Assembly (NCBI RefSeq): GCF_000209655.1
Contig: NC_015458.1
Location: forward strand, 806,001-870,000
Source of the DNA: Pusillimonas sp. T7-7
Lineage (GTDB): Bacteria > Pseudomonadota > Gammaproteobacteria > Burkholderiales > Burkholderiaceae_B
Length of the DNA: 64,000 nt
Direction of reading: 5' to 3'
In this document: positions 47,552 to 57,955 of the stretch, piece by piece
Position numbering within the stretch: position 1 is the stretch's first letter
How the letters are laid out: each line of letters starts with the position of its first letter
Program-made: the position numbers and the translations under genes
Notes under the pieces: model-generated
What the model was told of the DNA's origin: nothing
Databases searched by the model: none
Seen by the model: only the letters and a program-made list of their open reading frames with translations

Positions 47552-49189
47552 ATGCGTAAGCCCACCTTTTTTACCAACATGAAGATACGCAGCAGCCTGA
47601 TACTGGTGCTGGTCTTTTTTCTGATCATGCTGGTTGCCGGCGCTGCGCTGGGCGTGTTGTCGCTGCAGGCCAATAATCGCGCGCTGAACAATATTGTGCT
47701 GAACCAGCGGTTGGGCGCGAGCCTGTACTCTGTCATCGATAACTACAAAAATGTGCAGACGATATTAGGCCGGGCAGTGACCAGCTATATGGTCAACAGT
47801 GATCAGCAAAGCTATGCGATCGCCAGCGAATGGGGCGGCACTGGCGGCGATACCGCCACCTCGGCTTTAAGCGATGAGTCGCGAGCATTGATAGACGAAG
47901 CCCGTCAACAATACGATCAATCCCTGGTGCGCTTTGCCGGCTATCGCGAAATGGCGGCCAAGATACCCGATCCGGAAAACCGCTATGCCCGGGTGGTTGA
48001 AAGCTACCAAACGCTGATGGAAGGGGGGGTGCTGCCCCTGCTTGAACTGCTGACGCAGGGAAAGGTAGCCCAGTACCATGAGTTTCTGGGCGGCACCACC
48101 TTGTTCCTGGAAGAAGATCTTTATAGCGCTTTGGGCAGTCTTGAATCTCATCAGCAGCGCATGATCGACAGCATTTATCAAAGCGAAGGCGAGCATTACA
48201 AACTGGTGCTTCAGCTGGTTGGGGCCGCCATGCTGGTGTGCGTACTGATCGCTTTGCTGACTTATGTATTCCTGGGCCGCATGGTATTGCGTCCCTTGAG
48301 TGTGGCGGGCCGTCACTTTGACCGCATCGCGAACGGTGATCTGACGCAGCGGGTGGAGGTCAAGTCGCATAATGAGATTGGTGTGTTGTACGAGGCGCTG
48401 CGCCGCATGCAGGAAAGCCTGACGCGTACGGTGAGCACGGTGCGCGAAGGGGTGGAAGAGATCACCCTGGGCTCGCGCGAGATATTCATGGGCAATACCG
48501 ACCTGAGCAGCCGCACCGAGCAGCAGGCGGCCTCGCTGCAAGAGACGGCGGCCAGCATGGAACAACTGGCGTCCACCGTGCGCATGAACACAGACAACGC
48601 CCTGCAGGCCGATGCGCTGGCCAAGGGCGCGTCCGATGTGGCCGAGCGCGGCGGCCAGGCGGTCTCGGTGGTGGTAAGCACCATGAGCGAGATCTCGACC
48701 AGCTCGCACAAGATGGCCGAGATTGTGGGCGTGATCGACGGCATTGCATTCCAGACGAACATTCTGGCGCTGAATGCGGCGGTCGAGGCCGCGCGCGCCG
48801 GCGAGCAGGGCAAGGGCTTTGCGGTGGTGGCGGGCGAGGTGCGCTCGCTGGCCCAGCGCAGCGCGCAGGCGGCCAAGGAGATCAAAGGGCTGATCGAGGA
48901 ATCGCAGCACAAGGTCCAGGCTGGGGCCCAGCAGGCGAGCCAGGCGGGCGAGGTGATGCGCGAGGTGGTCGGTTCGGTGCAAGGGGTCACGACCATCATG
49001 GGCGAGATCGCCTCGGCCTCGCACGAGCAGTCCGAGGGAATCGAGCAGGTCAATCAGGCGGTCACGCAGATGGACGGGGTGGTGCAGCAAAATGCGGCGC
49101 TGGTCGAACAAGCGGCGGCCGCGGCCGGATCACTGCAAGAGCAGGCCTCGCGCCTGGCCCAGGCCGTGGCCGTATTCAAGTTGAAATAA
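47552..49189 (+). CDS. Methyl-accepting chemotaxis protein
   Basis: Transmembrane chemoreceptor, the only one in the window. 545 aa from the ATG at 47552 (an open frame from a GTG at 47504 is less likely). Membrane helices are at about 15-36 and 216-238, with a four-helix-bundle (Tar-like) periplasmic domain between. HAMP covers about 240-292, and the cytoplasmic signalling domain has its hairpin tip RAGEQGKGFAVVAGEVR (about 415). It ends AVFKLK with no NWETF-type pentapeptide for CheR/CheB tethering. The ligand is unknown. The cytoplasmic part has noticeably higher G+C than the periplasmic part, as expected for conserved receptors that recombine. Confidence 0.94.
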   Translation: MRKPTFFTNMKIRSSLILVLVFFLIMLVAGAALGVLSLQANNRALNNIVLNQRLGASLYSVIDNYKNVQTILGRAVTSYMVNSDQQSYAIASEWGGTGGDTATSALSDESRALIDEARQQYDQSLVRFAGYREMAAKIPDPENRYARVVESYQTLMEGGVLPLLELLTQGKVAQYHEFLGGTTLFLEEDLYSALGSLESHQQRMIDSIYQSEGEHYKLVLQLVGAAMLVCVLIALLTYVFLGRMVLRPLSVAGRHFDRIANGDLTQRVEVKSHNEIGVLYEALRRMQESLTRTVSTVREGVEEITLGSREIFMGNTDLSSRTEQQAASLQETAASMEQLASTVRMNTDNALQADALAKGASDVAERGGQAVSVVVSTMSEISTSSHKMAEIVGVIDGIAFQTNILALNAAVEAARAGEQGKGFAVVAGEVRSLAQRSAQAAKEIKGLIEESQHKVQAGAQQASQAGEVMREVVGSVQGVTTIMGEIASASHEQSEGIEQVNQAVTQMDGVVQQNAALVEQAAAAAGSLQEQASRLAQAVAVFKLK

Positions 49190-49190
49190 T

Positions 49191-50030
49191 ATGTCATCCT
49201 TGGCGCAGTCCATCTTCACCATGCCCGACTTGCCAGAGGTCGGGCATAACGATTTTGAGCGCGCCGCGCGCATTTTACATAGGCGCGCCGGCATTGTGCT
49301 TGGCGAGCATAAGCGCGAGATGGCCGAGCGTACTTTGGCCATGCGGGCTAGGGCGATGAAGCTGGACGTGGTCCGCCAATACCTGGACCACCTGGAACAA
49401 AATCCGCAGTCCGGCCAATGGGAAACCTTTGTCAACGCCTTTACGATCAACCATACGGCTTTTTTTCGGGAGCAGCACCACTTCAACATTCTGGCCAAAT
49501 TTGCACGCTCCAGAAAGAAGCCCTTGTCGGTATGGTGCTGTGCCGCCTCTACGGGCGAAGAGCCTTATTCGATTGCCATGACGCTACGCGAGAGCTGTGT
49601 CGCGCCCGAGACGGGCGTGTCCATTTTGGCGACGGATATCGATACACGCGCTGTGGCGGCCGCACAAGAAGGCATGTATTCCGACGAGCGCGCCAAACCC
49701 GTGCCCGAAGCGTATTTGCATAAGTATTTCCAGCGGGGAACCGGGCGTCGGGCAGGCATGGTGCGGGTCAAGCCCATATTACGCAATATGATCGATTTCG
49801 ACGTCATGAACCTGCTGTCGCAGGATTGGCCGGCGGGGCAGAAGTTCGATGCCATCTTCTGCCGCAACACCATGATTTACTTCGATAAGGCCACCCAGAC
49901 CAAGCTGCTGGAACGCTTTGCAAGCGTGACCAAGCCTGGCGGCCTGCTGTTCGTGGGCCATTCCGAGAACTTTACCTATTTGACCAAGGCTTTTCGTCTG
50001 CAGGGGCAAACCGTCTATGTGGCGACCTAA
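49191..50030 (+). CDS. cheR: Chemotaxis protein methyltransferase CheR
   Basis: SAM-dependent glutamate O-methyltransferase acting on chemoreceptors. 279 aa. The N-terminal helical domain has RILHRRAGIVLGEHKREM, then TFVNAFTINHTAFFRE, and the SAM site WCCAASTGEEPYSIAM, with DAIFCRNTMIYFD and GLLFVGHSEN near the end. It begins one base after the receptor stop. Confidence 0.97.
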   Translation: MSSLAQSIFTMPDLPEVGHNDFERAARILHRRAGIVLGEHKREMAERTLAMRARAMKLDVVRQYLDHLEQNPQSGQWETFVNAFTINHTAFFREQHHFNILAKFARSRKKPLSVWCCAASTGEEPYSIAMTLRESCVAPETGVSILATDIDTRAVAAAQEGMYSDERAKPVPEAYLHKYFQRGTGRRAGMVRVKPILRNMIDFDVMNLLSQDWPAGQKFDAIFCRNTMIYFDKATQTKLLERFASVTKPGGLLFVGHSENFTYLTKAFRLQGQTVYVAT

Positions 50031-50078
50031 GGCCTATGACCGCCGCGCGCCATACTGCGTTGCCCCGGTGATGACAAC

Positions 50079-51134
50079 ATGAAGAAAATACGTGTCTTGT
50101 GCGTGGATGACTCCGCGCTGGTGCGAGGCTTGATGACCGAGATCATCAACAGCCAGCCCGATATGGAAGTGGTGGCCTCCGCGCCTGATCCCCTGGTCGC
50201 CCGCGAACTCATCAAGCAGCACAATCCGGATGTGCTGACACTGGATGTTGAAATGCCGCGCATGGATGGCTTGGATTTCCTGGAGCGTCTGATGCGCTTG
50301 CGGCCCATGCCGGTGGTGATGGTGTCGTCATTGACAGAACGCAATTCGGAAGTCACGCTGCGTGCGCTTGAACTGGGCGCGGTCGACTTCGTGACCAAGC
50401 CCAAGCTGGGCCTGCGCGACGGCTTGATGGAATACAGTCTGCTGATTGCCGATAAAATCCGCGCCGCCGCCCATTCCAGGCCGCGCTATGCGGCGCCGCC
50501 GGCCACGACGGCGCCGCGCAAACAGCTGACGCATGTTTTTTCAGGCACCGAGAAGCTGGTGATGATTGGCGCTTCCACCGGCGGTACGGAAGCCATACGC
50601 CAGGTGCTCGAACCCTTGCCGGCCAACAGTCCGGCCATCATGATCACTCAACATATGCCGGCAGGCTTTACCAAGTCTTTTGTTCAGCGGCTGGACAGTC
50701 TATGCGCCGTACAGGTCCACGAGGCCGAGGACGGCCAGCGTGTGCTGCCCGGCCATGTTTACCTTGCGCCCGGCGGCATCGCCCATATGAAGCTGGCCCG
50801 ATCCGGGGCCAATTACGTGGTCAAGCTGGAATACAGCGATCCGGTCAACCGGCATAGACCTTCGGTTGATGTGCTGTTTCATTCAGCGGCACAGGTCGCC
50901 GGGAGGAACGCGGTGGGTGCCATATTGACCGGCATGGGCAAGGATGGCGCCCAGGGAATGCTGGCCATGAGACAGGCGGGTGCGCAGACCTTCGCCCAAG
51001 ATGAAGCAAGTTGTGTTGTATTCGGTATGCCGCGCGAGGCATTGCACATCGGTGCAACAGACGTCGCGGTGCCTTTGTCGGAAATGAGCGCGCGCATATT
51101 GGCAAGCGCGGGCTCGTACGGTCACCGGGTGTAG
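50079..51134 (+). CDS. cheB: Chemotaxis methylesterase/deamidase CheB
   Basis: Response-regulator methylesterase opposing CheR. 351 aa. The receiver domain has Asp10-Asp11, the phosphorylation site Asp56 in [12 protein letters not shown] and Lys in FVTKPK. The C-terminal catalytic domain has the Ser in [11 protein letters not shown], His in TQHMPAGFT and Asp in [10 protein letters not shown]. No cheD lies between cheR and cheB. Confidence 0.97.
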   Translation: MKKIRVLCVDDSALVRGLMTEIINSQPDMEVVASAPDPLVARELIKQHNPDVLTLDVEMPRMDGLDFLERLMRLRPMPVVMVSSLTERNSEVTLRALELGAVDFVTKPKLGLRDGLMEYSLLIADKIRAAAHSRPRYAAPPATTAPRKQLTHVFSGTEKLVMIGASTGGTEAIRQVLEPLPANSPAIMITQHMPAGFTKSFVQRLDSLCAVQVHEAEDGQRVLPGHVYLAPGGIAHMKLARSGANYVVKLEYSDPVNRHRPSVDVLFHSAAQVAGRNAVGAILTGMGKDGAQGMLAMRQAGAQTFAQDEASCVVFGMPREALHIGATDVAVPLSEMSARILASAGSYGHRV

Positions 51135-51176
51135 GCCTTGCGCCGACCGGTGGTTCAATATTTTGGAGAGTAATCA

Positions 51177-51566
51177 GTGGTACAGAAATCCATGAAGATA
51201 CTGGTGGTTGATGATTTTCCGACCATGCGTCGCATCATCAAGAACCTGTTGAAAGATCTGGGGTTCGAGAATGTCGACGAGGCCGAGGATGGCGCGATGG
51301 GACTCGAGAAACTGCGCAACGGGAGCTTCGATTTTGTGGTCTCGGACTGGAATATGCCCAATATGGACGGCCTTGTCATGTTGCAGCATATTCGGGCGGA
51401 TGCCGCCTTGGCCAAGCTGCCTGTGCTGATGGTGACGGCGGAAGCCAAGAAGGAAAACATCATCGCCGCCGCGCAGGCTGGCGCCAGCGGCTATGTGGTC
51501 AAGCCCTTTACCGCGGCAACACTCGAAGAGAAGCTGAACAAAATCTTCGAGAAACTCGGAGCATAA
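51177..51566 (+). CDS. cheY: Chemotaxis response regulator CheY
   Basis: Single receiver domain; when phosphorylated it binds the flagellar switch to change rotation. 129 aa with Asp12-Asp13, Asp57 in [11 protein letters not shown] (same numbering as E. coli), Thr in [10 protein letters not shown] and Lys in YVVKPFTA. The start is GTG with GGAGAG 6 nt upstream; an ATG five codons later is the alternative. Confidence 0.97.
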   Translation: MVQKSMKILVVDDFPTMRRIIKNLLKDLGFENVDEAEDGAMGLEKLRNGSFDFVVSDWNMPNMDGLVMLQHIRADAALAKLPVLMVTAEAKKENIIAAAQAGASGYVVKPFTAATLEEKLNKIFEKLGA

Positions 51567-51575
51567 GGAGCCATC

Positions 51576-52223
51576 ATGGACATCGCCGACAAACCCCTGG
51601 GCCTGCCTGCGGCTCTGGATTCTTCCAATGATCTGATACACCGCATTGCCTCACTCACGCGTATGCTGCGCGAAAGCATGCGTGAGCTTGGACTGGACCA
51701 GGCGATCAAGGATGCGGCGCACGCCATTCCTGATGCACGCGACCGTTTGCATTACGTGGCGCGCATGACCGAACAGGCGGCCAACCGCGTACTGAATGCC
51801 GCCGAACATATACAGCCCCTGCAAGAGACCCTGCAGCGCGATGCACAGGCGTTGGACGCCCGCTGGCAAGCGTGGTTCGATCATCCGGTAGAACTCGACC
51901 AGGCGCGCGAACTGGTTGACGATACCCGGGCATTGCTCAAAGACATTCCCCAGAAAACGCAGGATTCCCAGGCCAAGCTGCTCGAGATCATCATGGCGCA
52001 GGACTTCCAGGATCTTACCGGGCAGGTCATCATGAGAATGCTGGGGGTGGTCTCGGCCATTGAAACAGAACTGGTGCAGGTTCTGATCGATAATGTCCCG
52101 CAAGAGAAGCGCGAAGAGACCAGTTCCCTGTTGAACGGACCCGAGGTCAGCCCGCAAGGCAAAGTCGATGTCGTAACCAGCCAGGATCAGGTCGACGACC
52201 TCTTGGCCAATCTGGGATTCTGA
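51576..52223 (+). CDS. cheZ: CheY-P phosphatase CheZ
   Basis: Long helical hairpin protein that dephosphorylates CheY-P. 215 aa. The catalytic region is MAQDFQDLTGQVIMRMLG with the active Gln (DFQDLTGQ), and the C-terminal CheY-binding helix is QDQVDDLLANLGF. Directly after cheY. The 154 nt to flhB include TAGAAT and a small GGAT-TTA-TCC hairpin but no promoter I would call. Confidence 0.96.
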   Translation: MDIADKPLGLPAALDSSNDLIHRIASLTRMLRESMRELGLDQAIKDAAHAIPDARDRLHYVARMTEQAANRVLNAAEHIQPLQETLQRDAQALDARWQAWFDHPVELDQARELVDDTRALLKDIPQKTQDSQAKLLEIIMAQDFQDLTGQVIMRMLGVVSAIETELVQVLIDNVPQEKREETSSLLNGPEVSPQGKVDVVTSQDQVDDLLANLGF

Positions 52224-52377
52224 ACCAGGCGGCGCACTCGTGCCGGCCAGCCATACCCACCGGGCGAACTGGGCGGATTTATCCGGTTTGCTCGAGCCTT
52301 CACCAAACGGTGTCTGGACTAGAATCTGCGTGGACTAATTTTAGTCTTTGAACGCACGAATCAAGCACTGACACCGA

Positions 52378-53538
52378 ATGGCAGAGGACAGCGACCTCGA
52401 AAAAACCGAACCCGCCTCTCCCCGGCGCCTGGAAAAGGCGCGCGAGGAAGGGCAGGTTGCGCGTTCGCGCGAGCTCAATACCTTTTTGTTGCTGGCCGCC
52501 GGCGTTGCCACCCTGTGGCTGAGCGGCGCCGGCCTATACGAAGGCTTGACCGATATTTTACGGGCCGGCCTGTGGTTCGATCTGCGGGTCGGGCGTGATA
52601 CTGACGTCATGGTGGCGCTTGCAGCCACCTCGGCCCTGGAAGCCATTTTGACGTTGTTGCCGCTATTCGGGGTGTTGGTGGCGGTGGCCATACTGGCCTC
52701 GGTGGCCCTGGGCGGTTTCCTGCTTTCCGGCAAGGCGCTGGAGCCCAAGTTCGAGCGGCTCAACCCGCTCAAGGGCATGGGCCGCATGTTTTCGGCGCAA
52801 ACCTTGGTGGAACTGATCAAGACGCTGGCCAAGGCCTCGGTCATCGGCATAGTCGCCGTCATGGTCATGTCGCATTACCTGGATCAGATGATTTCCTTGA
52901 TGCACGCCACGGTTTCCGAGGCGCTGACCCGGGGAATCGGATTGGTGGCGCTGTGCTGTGCATTGATTGTGGGCGGCCTGATACTGATTGTGCTGATCGA
53001 TGCGCCCTGGCAAATTTATAGTCATTACAAAAAAATGCGCATGTCGCGCGAGGACGTCAAGCAAGAGCACAAGGAAAGCGATGGCGACCCGCATGTCAAG
53101 GGGCGCATACGTCAGCAGCAGCGCGCCATGGCGCGTCGCCGGATGATGTCCGAGGTGCCCAATGCCGATGTCATCGTGACCAACCCTACGCATTATGCGG
53201 TGGCGCTTAGCTATAAAGATGGTCAGGCGGGCGCGCCGCGCGTCGTGGCCAAAGGCTCCGGCCTGGTGGCGGCACGCATACGCGAGGTGGCGCAGGAGCA
53301 CAAAGTTCCCATGCTGAGCGCGCCGCCCCTGGCGCGGGCTCTGCACCACCATGTTGAACTGGGCAAGGAAATTCCCGGCGACCTGTATGCCGCCGTGGCT
53401 GAAGTACTGGCCTGGGTCTTCCAGCTGCGCAACTGGAATAACGGCATGGGCGCCGAACCCGCAAGGCCGGCCAGCCTGCTTGTTCCCACGGGATTCGATC
53501 CCCAGCAAACCAATGGGGTCTCCGCCCACGCATCATGA
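52378..53538 (+). CDS. flhB: Flagellar export gate protein FlhB
   Basis: Inner-membrane component of the flagellar type III export apparatus that switches substrate class. 386 aa: N-terminal EKTEPASPRRLEKAREEGQV, four membrane helices (about 30-52, 85-115, 140-165, 185-212), and a cytoplasmic domain with the self-cleaving NPTH at about residue 269 (VIVTNPTHYAVAL). Its stop overlaps the flhA ATG by 4 nt. Confidence 0.97.
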   Translation: MAEDSDLEKTEPASPRRLEKAREEGQVARSRELNTFLLLAAGVATLWLSGAGLYEGLTDILRAGLWFDLRVGRDTDVMVALAATSALEAILTLLPLFGVLVAVAILASVALGGFLLSGKALEPKFERLNPLKGMGRMFSAQTLVELIKTLAKASVIGIVAVMVMSHYLDQMISLMHATVSEALTRGIGLVALCCALIVGGLILIVLIDAPWQIYSHYKKMRMSREDVKQEHKESDGDPHVKGRIRQQQRAMARRRMMSEVPNADVIVTNPTHYAVALSYKDGQAGAPRVVAKGSGLVAARIREVAQEHKVPMLSAPPLARALHHHVELGKEIPGDLYAAVAEVLAWVFQLRNWNNGMGAEPARPASLLVPTGFDPQQTNGVSAHAS

Positions 53539-55649
53539 ACAGTTTTATTGCATTGCTTAAAGAAAACGGCTCGGCCCACGCCCGCCTGATGGCCGGTCCG
53601 GTGCTGATCCTCATGGTGCTGGCCATGATGATCCTGCCGTTGCCGGCCTTTATTCTTGATTTGTTGTTCACCTTCAATATCTCGCTGGCGGTCATGATTC
53701 TGCTGGTGGCGATGTTCACGAAGAAGCCGCTGGACTTCGCCGCCTTTCCCGCCGTGCTGCTGTTCGCGACACTGTTGCGCCTGGCGCTTAATGTGGCCTC
53801 GACCCGGGTCGTGCTGCTGCACGGACATAAAGGACCGGACGCGGCGGGCCAGGTCATCGAGGCCTTCGGGCATTTTCTGGTGGGCGGCAATTTTGCCGTC
53901 GGCATCGTTGTCTTCATTATTCTGGTCATCATCAATTTTATTGTGATCACCAAGGGTGCCGGCCGAATTGCCGAAGTGGGTGCGCGCTTTACCCTGGACG
54001 CCATGCCGGGCAAGCAGATGGCCATCGACGCAGACCTGAATGCCGGCCTGGTGGGCGAAGACGAGGCGCGCCGACGCCGTGCCGAGGTGTCGCAGGAAGC
54101 TGAGTTCTATGGCTCCATGGATGGCGCCAGCAAGTTTGTGCGCGGCGATGCCGTGGCGGGCTTGCTGGTCATGATCATCAATATTATTGGCGGCCTGATC
54201 ATCGGCGTGGGCCAGCACGATCTGTCGTTCAGCGAAGCGGGGCGCGTGTACACGCTGCTGACCATAGGCGACGGCCTGGTTGCGCAGATTCCCGCCTTGG
54301 TCATTTCCACCGCTGCCGGCGTGGTGGTGTCGCGCGTGGCGACCGATCAGGACGTCGGCCAGCAAATGGTCAGCCAGTTGTTTGCCAACCCCAATGTGCT
54401 CTTCATTACGGCTGGCATCATGGGTGCAATGGGCTTGATACCCGGCATGCCGCACATTGCCTTTTTGCTGCTCGCGGCCGCCATGGCCGGCGGCGGCTGG
54501 CTGATGTATAAGCGCCAGTTGGCGGAAAAAGTGCAACAGGCCGAGGAGCCCGCGAAGGCGCAGGCGGCCGTAGAGGCCGCAGCGGCCGAAGCCAGCTGGG
54601 ATGACGTGGCCATGCTGGACCCGCTGGGCCTGGAAGTGGGCTATCGCCTGATATCGCTGGTGGACCATACCCAGAATGGCGAGTTGCTGCATCGCATACG
54701 CAGCCTGCGCAAGAAGTTCGCCCAAGAGGTGGGCTTTCTGCCGCCGGTGGTGCATATACGCGATAACCTGGAACTCAAGCCTAATGAATACCGCATTCTG
54801 TTGTCAGGGGTGGAAATCGGCCATGGCGCGGCCACACCCGGGCAATGGCTGGCGATTGATCCGGGCGGGGTCAGCATGAAGCTGCCCGGCACGACAACCA
54901 CCGACCCGGCCTTCGGCCTGCCTGCGGTCTGGATCGATGTCGCCATGCGCGAGCAGGCGCAGATCGCCGGCTACACCGTGGTGGACGCGGGTACGGTGAT
55001 TGCAACGCATCTGAATCATCTGATGCATCGTTATGGCGGGCAACTGCTTGGTCGCCAGGAAGTACAGCAACTGCTCGACCACATCGGGCGCGAGGCGCCG
55101 AAGCTGGTGGAAGACTTGGTGCCCAAGACCGTCAGCCTGACCTTGCTGCAAAAACTCCTGCGCGGCTTGCTGAATGAAGAAGTGCCCATCCGGGACATGC
55201 GTAGCATTATTGATACCCTGGCCGAACACGCGCCGCGCCTGGCGGCGCTGAATCCGGCCGGGTCCGGCCCCGATGCCAACGAGCTGCTGGCGCTTACACG
55301 GGTTGCGCTGGGCAGGGCGATTGTGCAGCAATGGTTTCCGGGCGATGCCGAGTTGCGGGTGATAGGGCTGGACCCTCGTCTGGAGCGTGTGCTGACGCAG
55401 GCGCTGACCACCAGCGGTGCACTGGAGCCCGGTCTGGCCGAAAGCGTGCTGATCGATGCCCAGCGCGCTGTCCAGACCCAAGAGGCCAATGGCGATGCCA
55501 GCGTGCTGGTGGTGCCGCCGGTGCTGCGGTCTTCGCTGTCCAGATTCCTGCGGCATCATTTCCCGCAACTGGGGGTTTTGTCCAACGCTGAAATACCGGA
55601 TGAGCGCATGCTTAAAGTCACCGCCCAGATAGGCGGGCCGGCACAATGA
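53535..55649 (+). CDS. flhA: Flagellar export gate protein FlhA
   Basis: Nonameric export gate. 704 aa with about eight membrane helices in residues 15-330, the RFTLDAMPGKQMAIDADLNAG conserved loop (about 150-170), and a large cytoplasmic docking domain for chaperone-substrate complexes. Translational overlaps with flhB and flhF (ATGA on both sides) point to one operon. Confidence 0.97.
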   Translation: MNSFIALLKENGSAHARLMAGPVLILMVLAMMILPLPAFILDLLFTFNISLAVMILLVAMFTKKPLDFAAFPAVLLFATLLRLALNVASTRVVLLHGHKGPDAAGQVIEAFGHFLVGGNFAVGIVVFIILVIINFIVITKGAGRIAEVGARFTLDAMPGKQMAIDADLNAGLVGEDEARRRRAEVSQEAEFYGSMDGASKFVRGDAVAGLLVMIINIIGGLIIGVGQHDLSFSEAGRVYTLLTIGDGLVAQIPALVISTAAGVVVSRVATDQDVGQQMVSQLFANPNVLFITAGIMGAMGLIPGMPHIAFLLLAAAMAGGGWLMYKRQLAEKVQQAEEPAKAQAAVEAAAAEASWDDVAMLDPLGLEVGYRLISLVDHTQNGELLHRIRSLRKKFAQEVGFLPPVVHIRDNLELKPNEYRILLSGVEIGHGAATPGQWLAIDPGGVSMKLPGTTTTDPAFGLPAVWIDVAMREQAQIAGYTVVDAGTVIATHLNHLMHRYGGQLLGRQEVQQLLDHIGREAPKLVEDLVPKTVSLTLLQKLLRGLLNEEVPIRDMRSIIDTLAEHAPRLAALNPAGSGPDANELLALTRVALGRAIVQQWFPGDAELRVIGLDPRLERVLTQALTTSGALEPGLAESVLIDAQRAVQTQEANGDASVLVVPPVLRSSLSRFLRHHFPQLGVLSNAEIPDERMLKVTAQIGGPAQ

Positions 55650-57955
55650 ACATCAGTCGATTCCTGGGCAGCACCAATCGCGAAGCGCTACGCCAGGTTC
55701 GCCTGGCATTGGGGCCCGATGCATTGATCGTATCCAATCGTCGCGTCAATGGCGGCGTGGAAATCCTTGCCACCGACGCGACATCGGCCGAGGCGGCTGC
55801 CGCGAGTGTGGCGCCGATGCCTTCGGGCGCGGTCAGTCCGCCCGAGGGCGACACCGGCGTCGAGGTCATGAGCGCCATTGGTGAAATGCGCGGCGCTCTG
55901 GAAGCGCGCATGGACGACCTGATGTGGGGCAATCAATTGCGCCGGGTTCCCCAGGCGGCAGCGCTCTTTCAGACGATGCTCGGCTTTGGATTCAGCACGG
56001 CGTTGTTGCGCGCCATGCTCAAGCGCCTGCCTGAAGCGCTGTCGGGCAAGGCGGCTGTGCAATGGGTTCGCCAGGAACTCATCGCGCATCTGCCGGTGCT
56101 CGAAAGCGAAAACGACTTGTGGGCGCGCGGCCGCGCCATCGCGCTGGTGGGGCCTACCGGGGTGGGCAAGACCACCACGATTGCCAAACTGGCGGCGCGT
56201 TGCGTTCGCCGCGCCGGCCCGGACAGCCTGGTATTGCTGACCACGGATACCTACCGGATCGGAGCGCATGAGCAATTGAAGATCTACGGGCAGATGATGC
56301 GTGTTCCTGTTCATGTGGCGCAGGACGTGGATGAACTGCAGGCCATCATTCGCCAGGTGCACCCGGACCAGACGCTATTGATAGACAACGTCGGCATCAG
56401 CCAACGCGATCACTATATTGCCGAGCAGGCCGCCATGCTGGCCGGCGCGGGCCGGCCGGTCAGTCGCTTGCTGGTGCTTAACGCGACCAGCCATGGCGAT
56501 ACCCTGGATGAGGTGGCCCGCAGTTATGTCAATGACGGCGGCTCGCCGTTGGCGGGTTGTATTATTACCAAGGTGGATGAAGCCAGCCGGACTGGTGCGT
56601 CGCTCGATACCGCCTTGCGCTATCAACTGCCCATTCATTTCGTGTCTATTGGCCAGAAGGTGCCGGAAGACCTGATGCCGGCGCGGCCCGCCGAGCTGGT
56701 CGACCAGGCGCTGGCGCACAGCAATCCGGCCAGCGTTTTGTACGCGCCCACCGAGGCCGATTTCGCGGCCCTGATGTCCCTCAGCAAGCCGGCCGAGGAC
56801 AACACCGGCAAGGCTGCGGCGGAGCAGCGGCGCAAACAATGGCTGCCGGGCCTGCTTTCCATGGTCGGCGGCGGTGCATTGGCTATGGATGATTTGCATG
56901 CCGCCTGCGACTTTGTGGACGACGACATTGCATTGGCTCAAGCCTACGGGTTATGGCGCGCACCCGGCTCGTCGGATGGGGCCGTCAGTCTGGAGGGCAG
57001 CTTGCGGCATCTGGAGCGGGTCGCCCGCAATGCGCTGGCGGAAGAGGGCGGCCCTTTGCTGGCCGTCCACGATCAGTTGACCTTGACCTTGACCTTGCAA
57101 AATGGCCTGCGATGCCATTTACGGGCAAGTCTGCTATTGAGCGGGCGGGGCAAGGCCTTGACCACGCCGCTGCAGCAGTTGGGTTTTCCAGGCGGCTGGG
57201 TGTCATCGGCCGGAGAGTCGGCCTCGGCGGCCCCCGCTGCAGGCGATGCCTTGTTGCGCCAGATCATGGCGCTGGGGTCGCCATCGTCGCTCATGCACCT
57301 GTTCGAGGGTGGCAGCCAGGCCTTATGGCGCAAGGTGAATGGCAGCGGAGTGCGCTGGATGGCTCAGGTTTCCGGCACGACACGGGTGATCGTCGACGAT
57401 GAGGCGACTACCGTGGGCGCCCTGGCCAAGACTTTGCTGCATCAGCCGCTGGCGGCCGCTGATCTGCTGGCCGAGCTGGATCATGTCGCGGGTATTGCCG
57501 TCAATGATTTGGTGATATGGGCGGCATGCAGCCCAGTGACTTTGCTGGCGCGGCGGCAAGCGCCGCTGGTTTTGCAAATGGTCTGCCTGCGTCTGGTGCA
57601 TCGTCAGAATGGCAATGTCATCAAGACACTGCATGGTCTGGGCGCCCCTCATGATGGCGCGGCCCCTTCCTGGCTGGCGGCTTGCCTGCTTATCCGTGCC
57701 GAAGCCCGCTCAAGCTTGCGGAACGCGGCGCAGTTGTGGCGCCTGCTGGATCAGGATAGACCCGAAAAATCAGAGCAGGAACAAGCGATGACGGCGGTGC
57801 AGTGCGCCATGGCGGCCTGGAGACTGGGGCAGTGCGGCAAGGCGCATGCGGCGCGTTCTGTGGCGGCAAGCCTGATAGGCAAGCCGGCCTTGCCGTCCTC
57901 GTGGCGGGCGCCGGCGCTGCTTAAGTTGTTTGCGCTTAAAGCGCTTATGCCTTAG
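55646..57955 (+). CDS. flhF: FlhF GTPase with a long C-terminal extension
   Basis: SRP-type GTPase that places or helps assemble flagella at the membrane. 769 aa, much longer than the 380-500 aa of classical FlhF. The N-terminal text MNISRFLGSTNREALRQVR is typical. The NG domain (about 140-365) has Walker A LVGPTGVGKTTTIAKL, TTDTYRIGAHEQLKIYGQ, LLIDNVGIS (the DTAG-like place, here DNVG), and TKVDEASRTGA. Residues about 390-769 form a second region with no motif known to me, Ala/Leu-rich and globular-looking. No flhG follows; flgN is convergent and the two stop codons overlap by 4 nt. Confidence 0.92.
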   Translation: MNISRFLGSTNREALRQVRLALGPDALIVSNRRVNGGVEILATDATSAEAAAASVAPMPSGAVSPPEGDTGVEVMSAIGEMRGALEARMDDLMWGNQLRRVPQAAALFQTMLGFGFSTALLRAMLKRLPEALSGKAAVQWVRQELIAHLPVLESENDLWARGRAIALVGPTGVGKTTTIAKLAARCVRRAGPDSLVLLTTDTYRIGAHEQLKIYGQMMRVPVHVAQDVDELQAIIRQVHPDQTLLIDNVGISQRDHYIAEQAAMLAGAGRPVSRLLVLNATSHGDTLDEVARSYVNDGGSPLAGCIITKVDEASRTGASLDTALRYQLPIHFVSIGQKVPEDLMPARPAELVDQALAHSNPASVLYAPTEADFAALMSLSKPAEDNTGKAAAEQRRKQWLPGLLSMVGGGALAMDDLHAACDFVDDDIALAQAYGLWRAPGSSDGAVSLEGSLRHLERVARNALAEEGGPLLAVHDQLTLTLTLQNGLRCHLRASLLLSGRGKALTTPLQQLGFPGGWVSSAGESASAAPAAGDALLRQIMALGSPSSLMHLFEGGSQALWRKVNGSGVRWMAQVSGTTRVIVDDEATTVGALAKTLLHQPLAAADLLAELDHVAGIAVNDLVIWAACSPVTLLARRQAPLVLQMVCLRLVHRQNGNVIKTLHGLGAPHDGAAPSWLAACLLIRAEARSSLRNAAQLWRLLDQDRPEKSEQEQAMTAVQCAMAAWRLGQCGKAHAARSVAASLIGKPALPSSWRAPALLKLFALKALMP

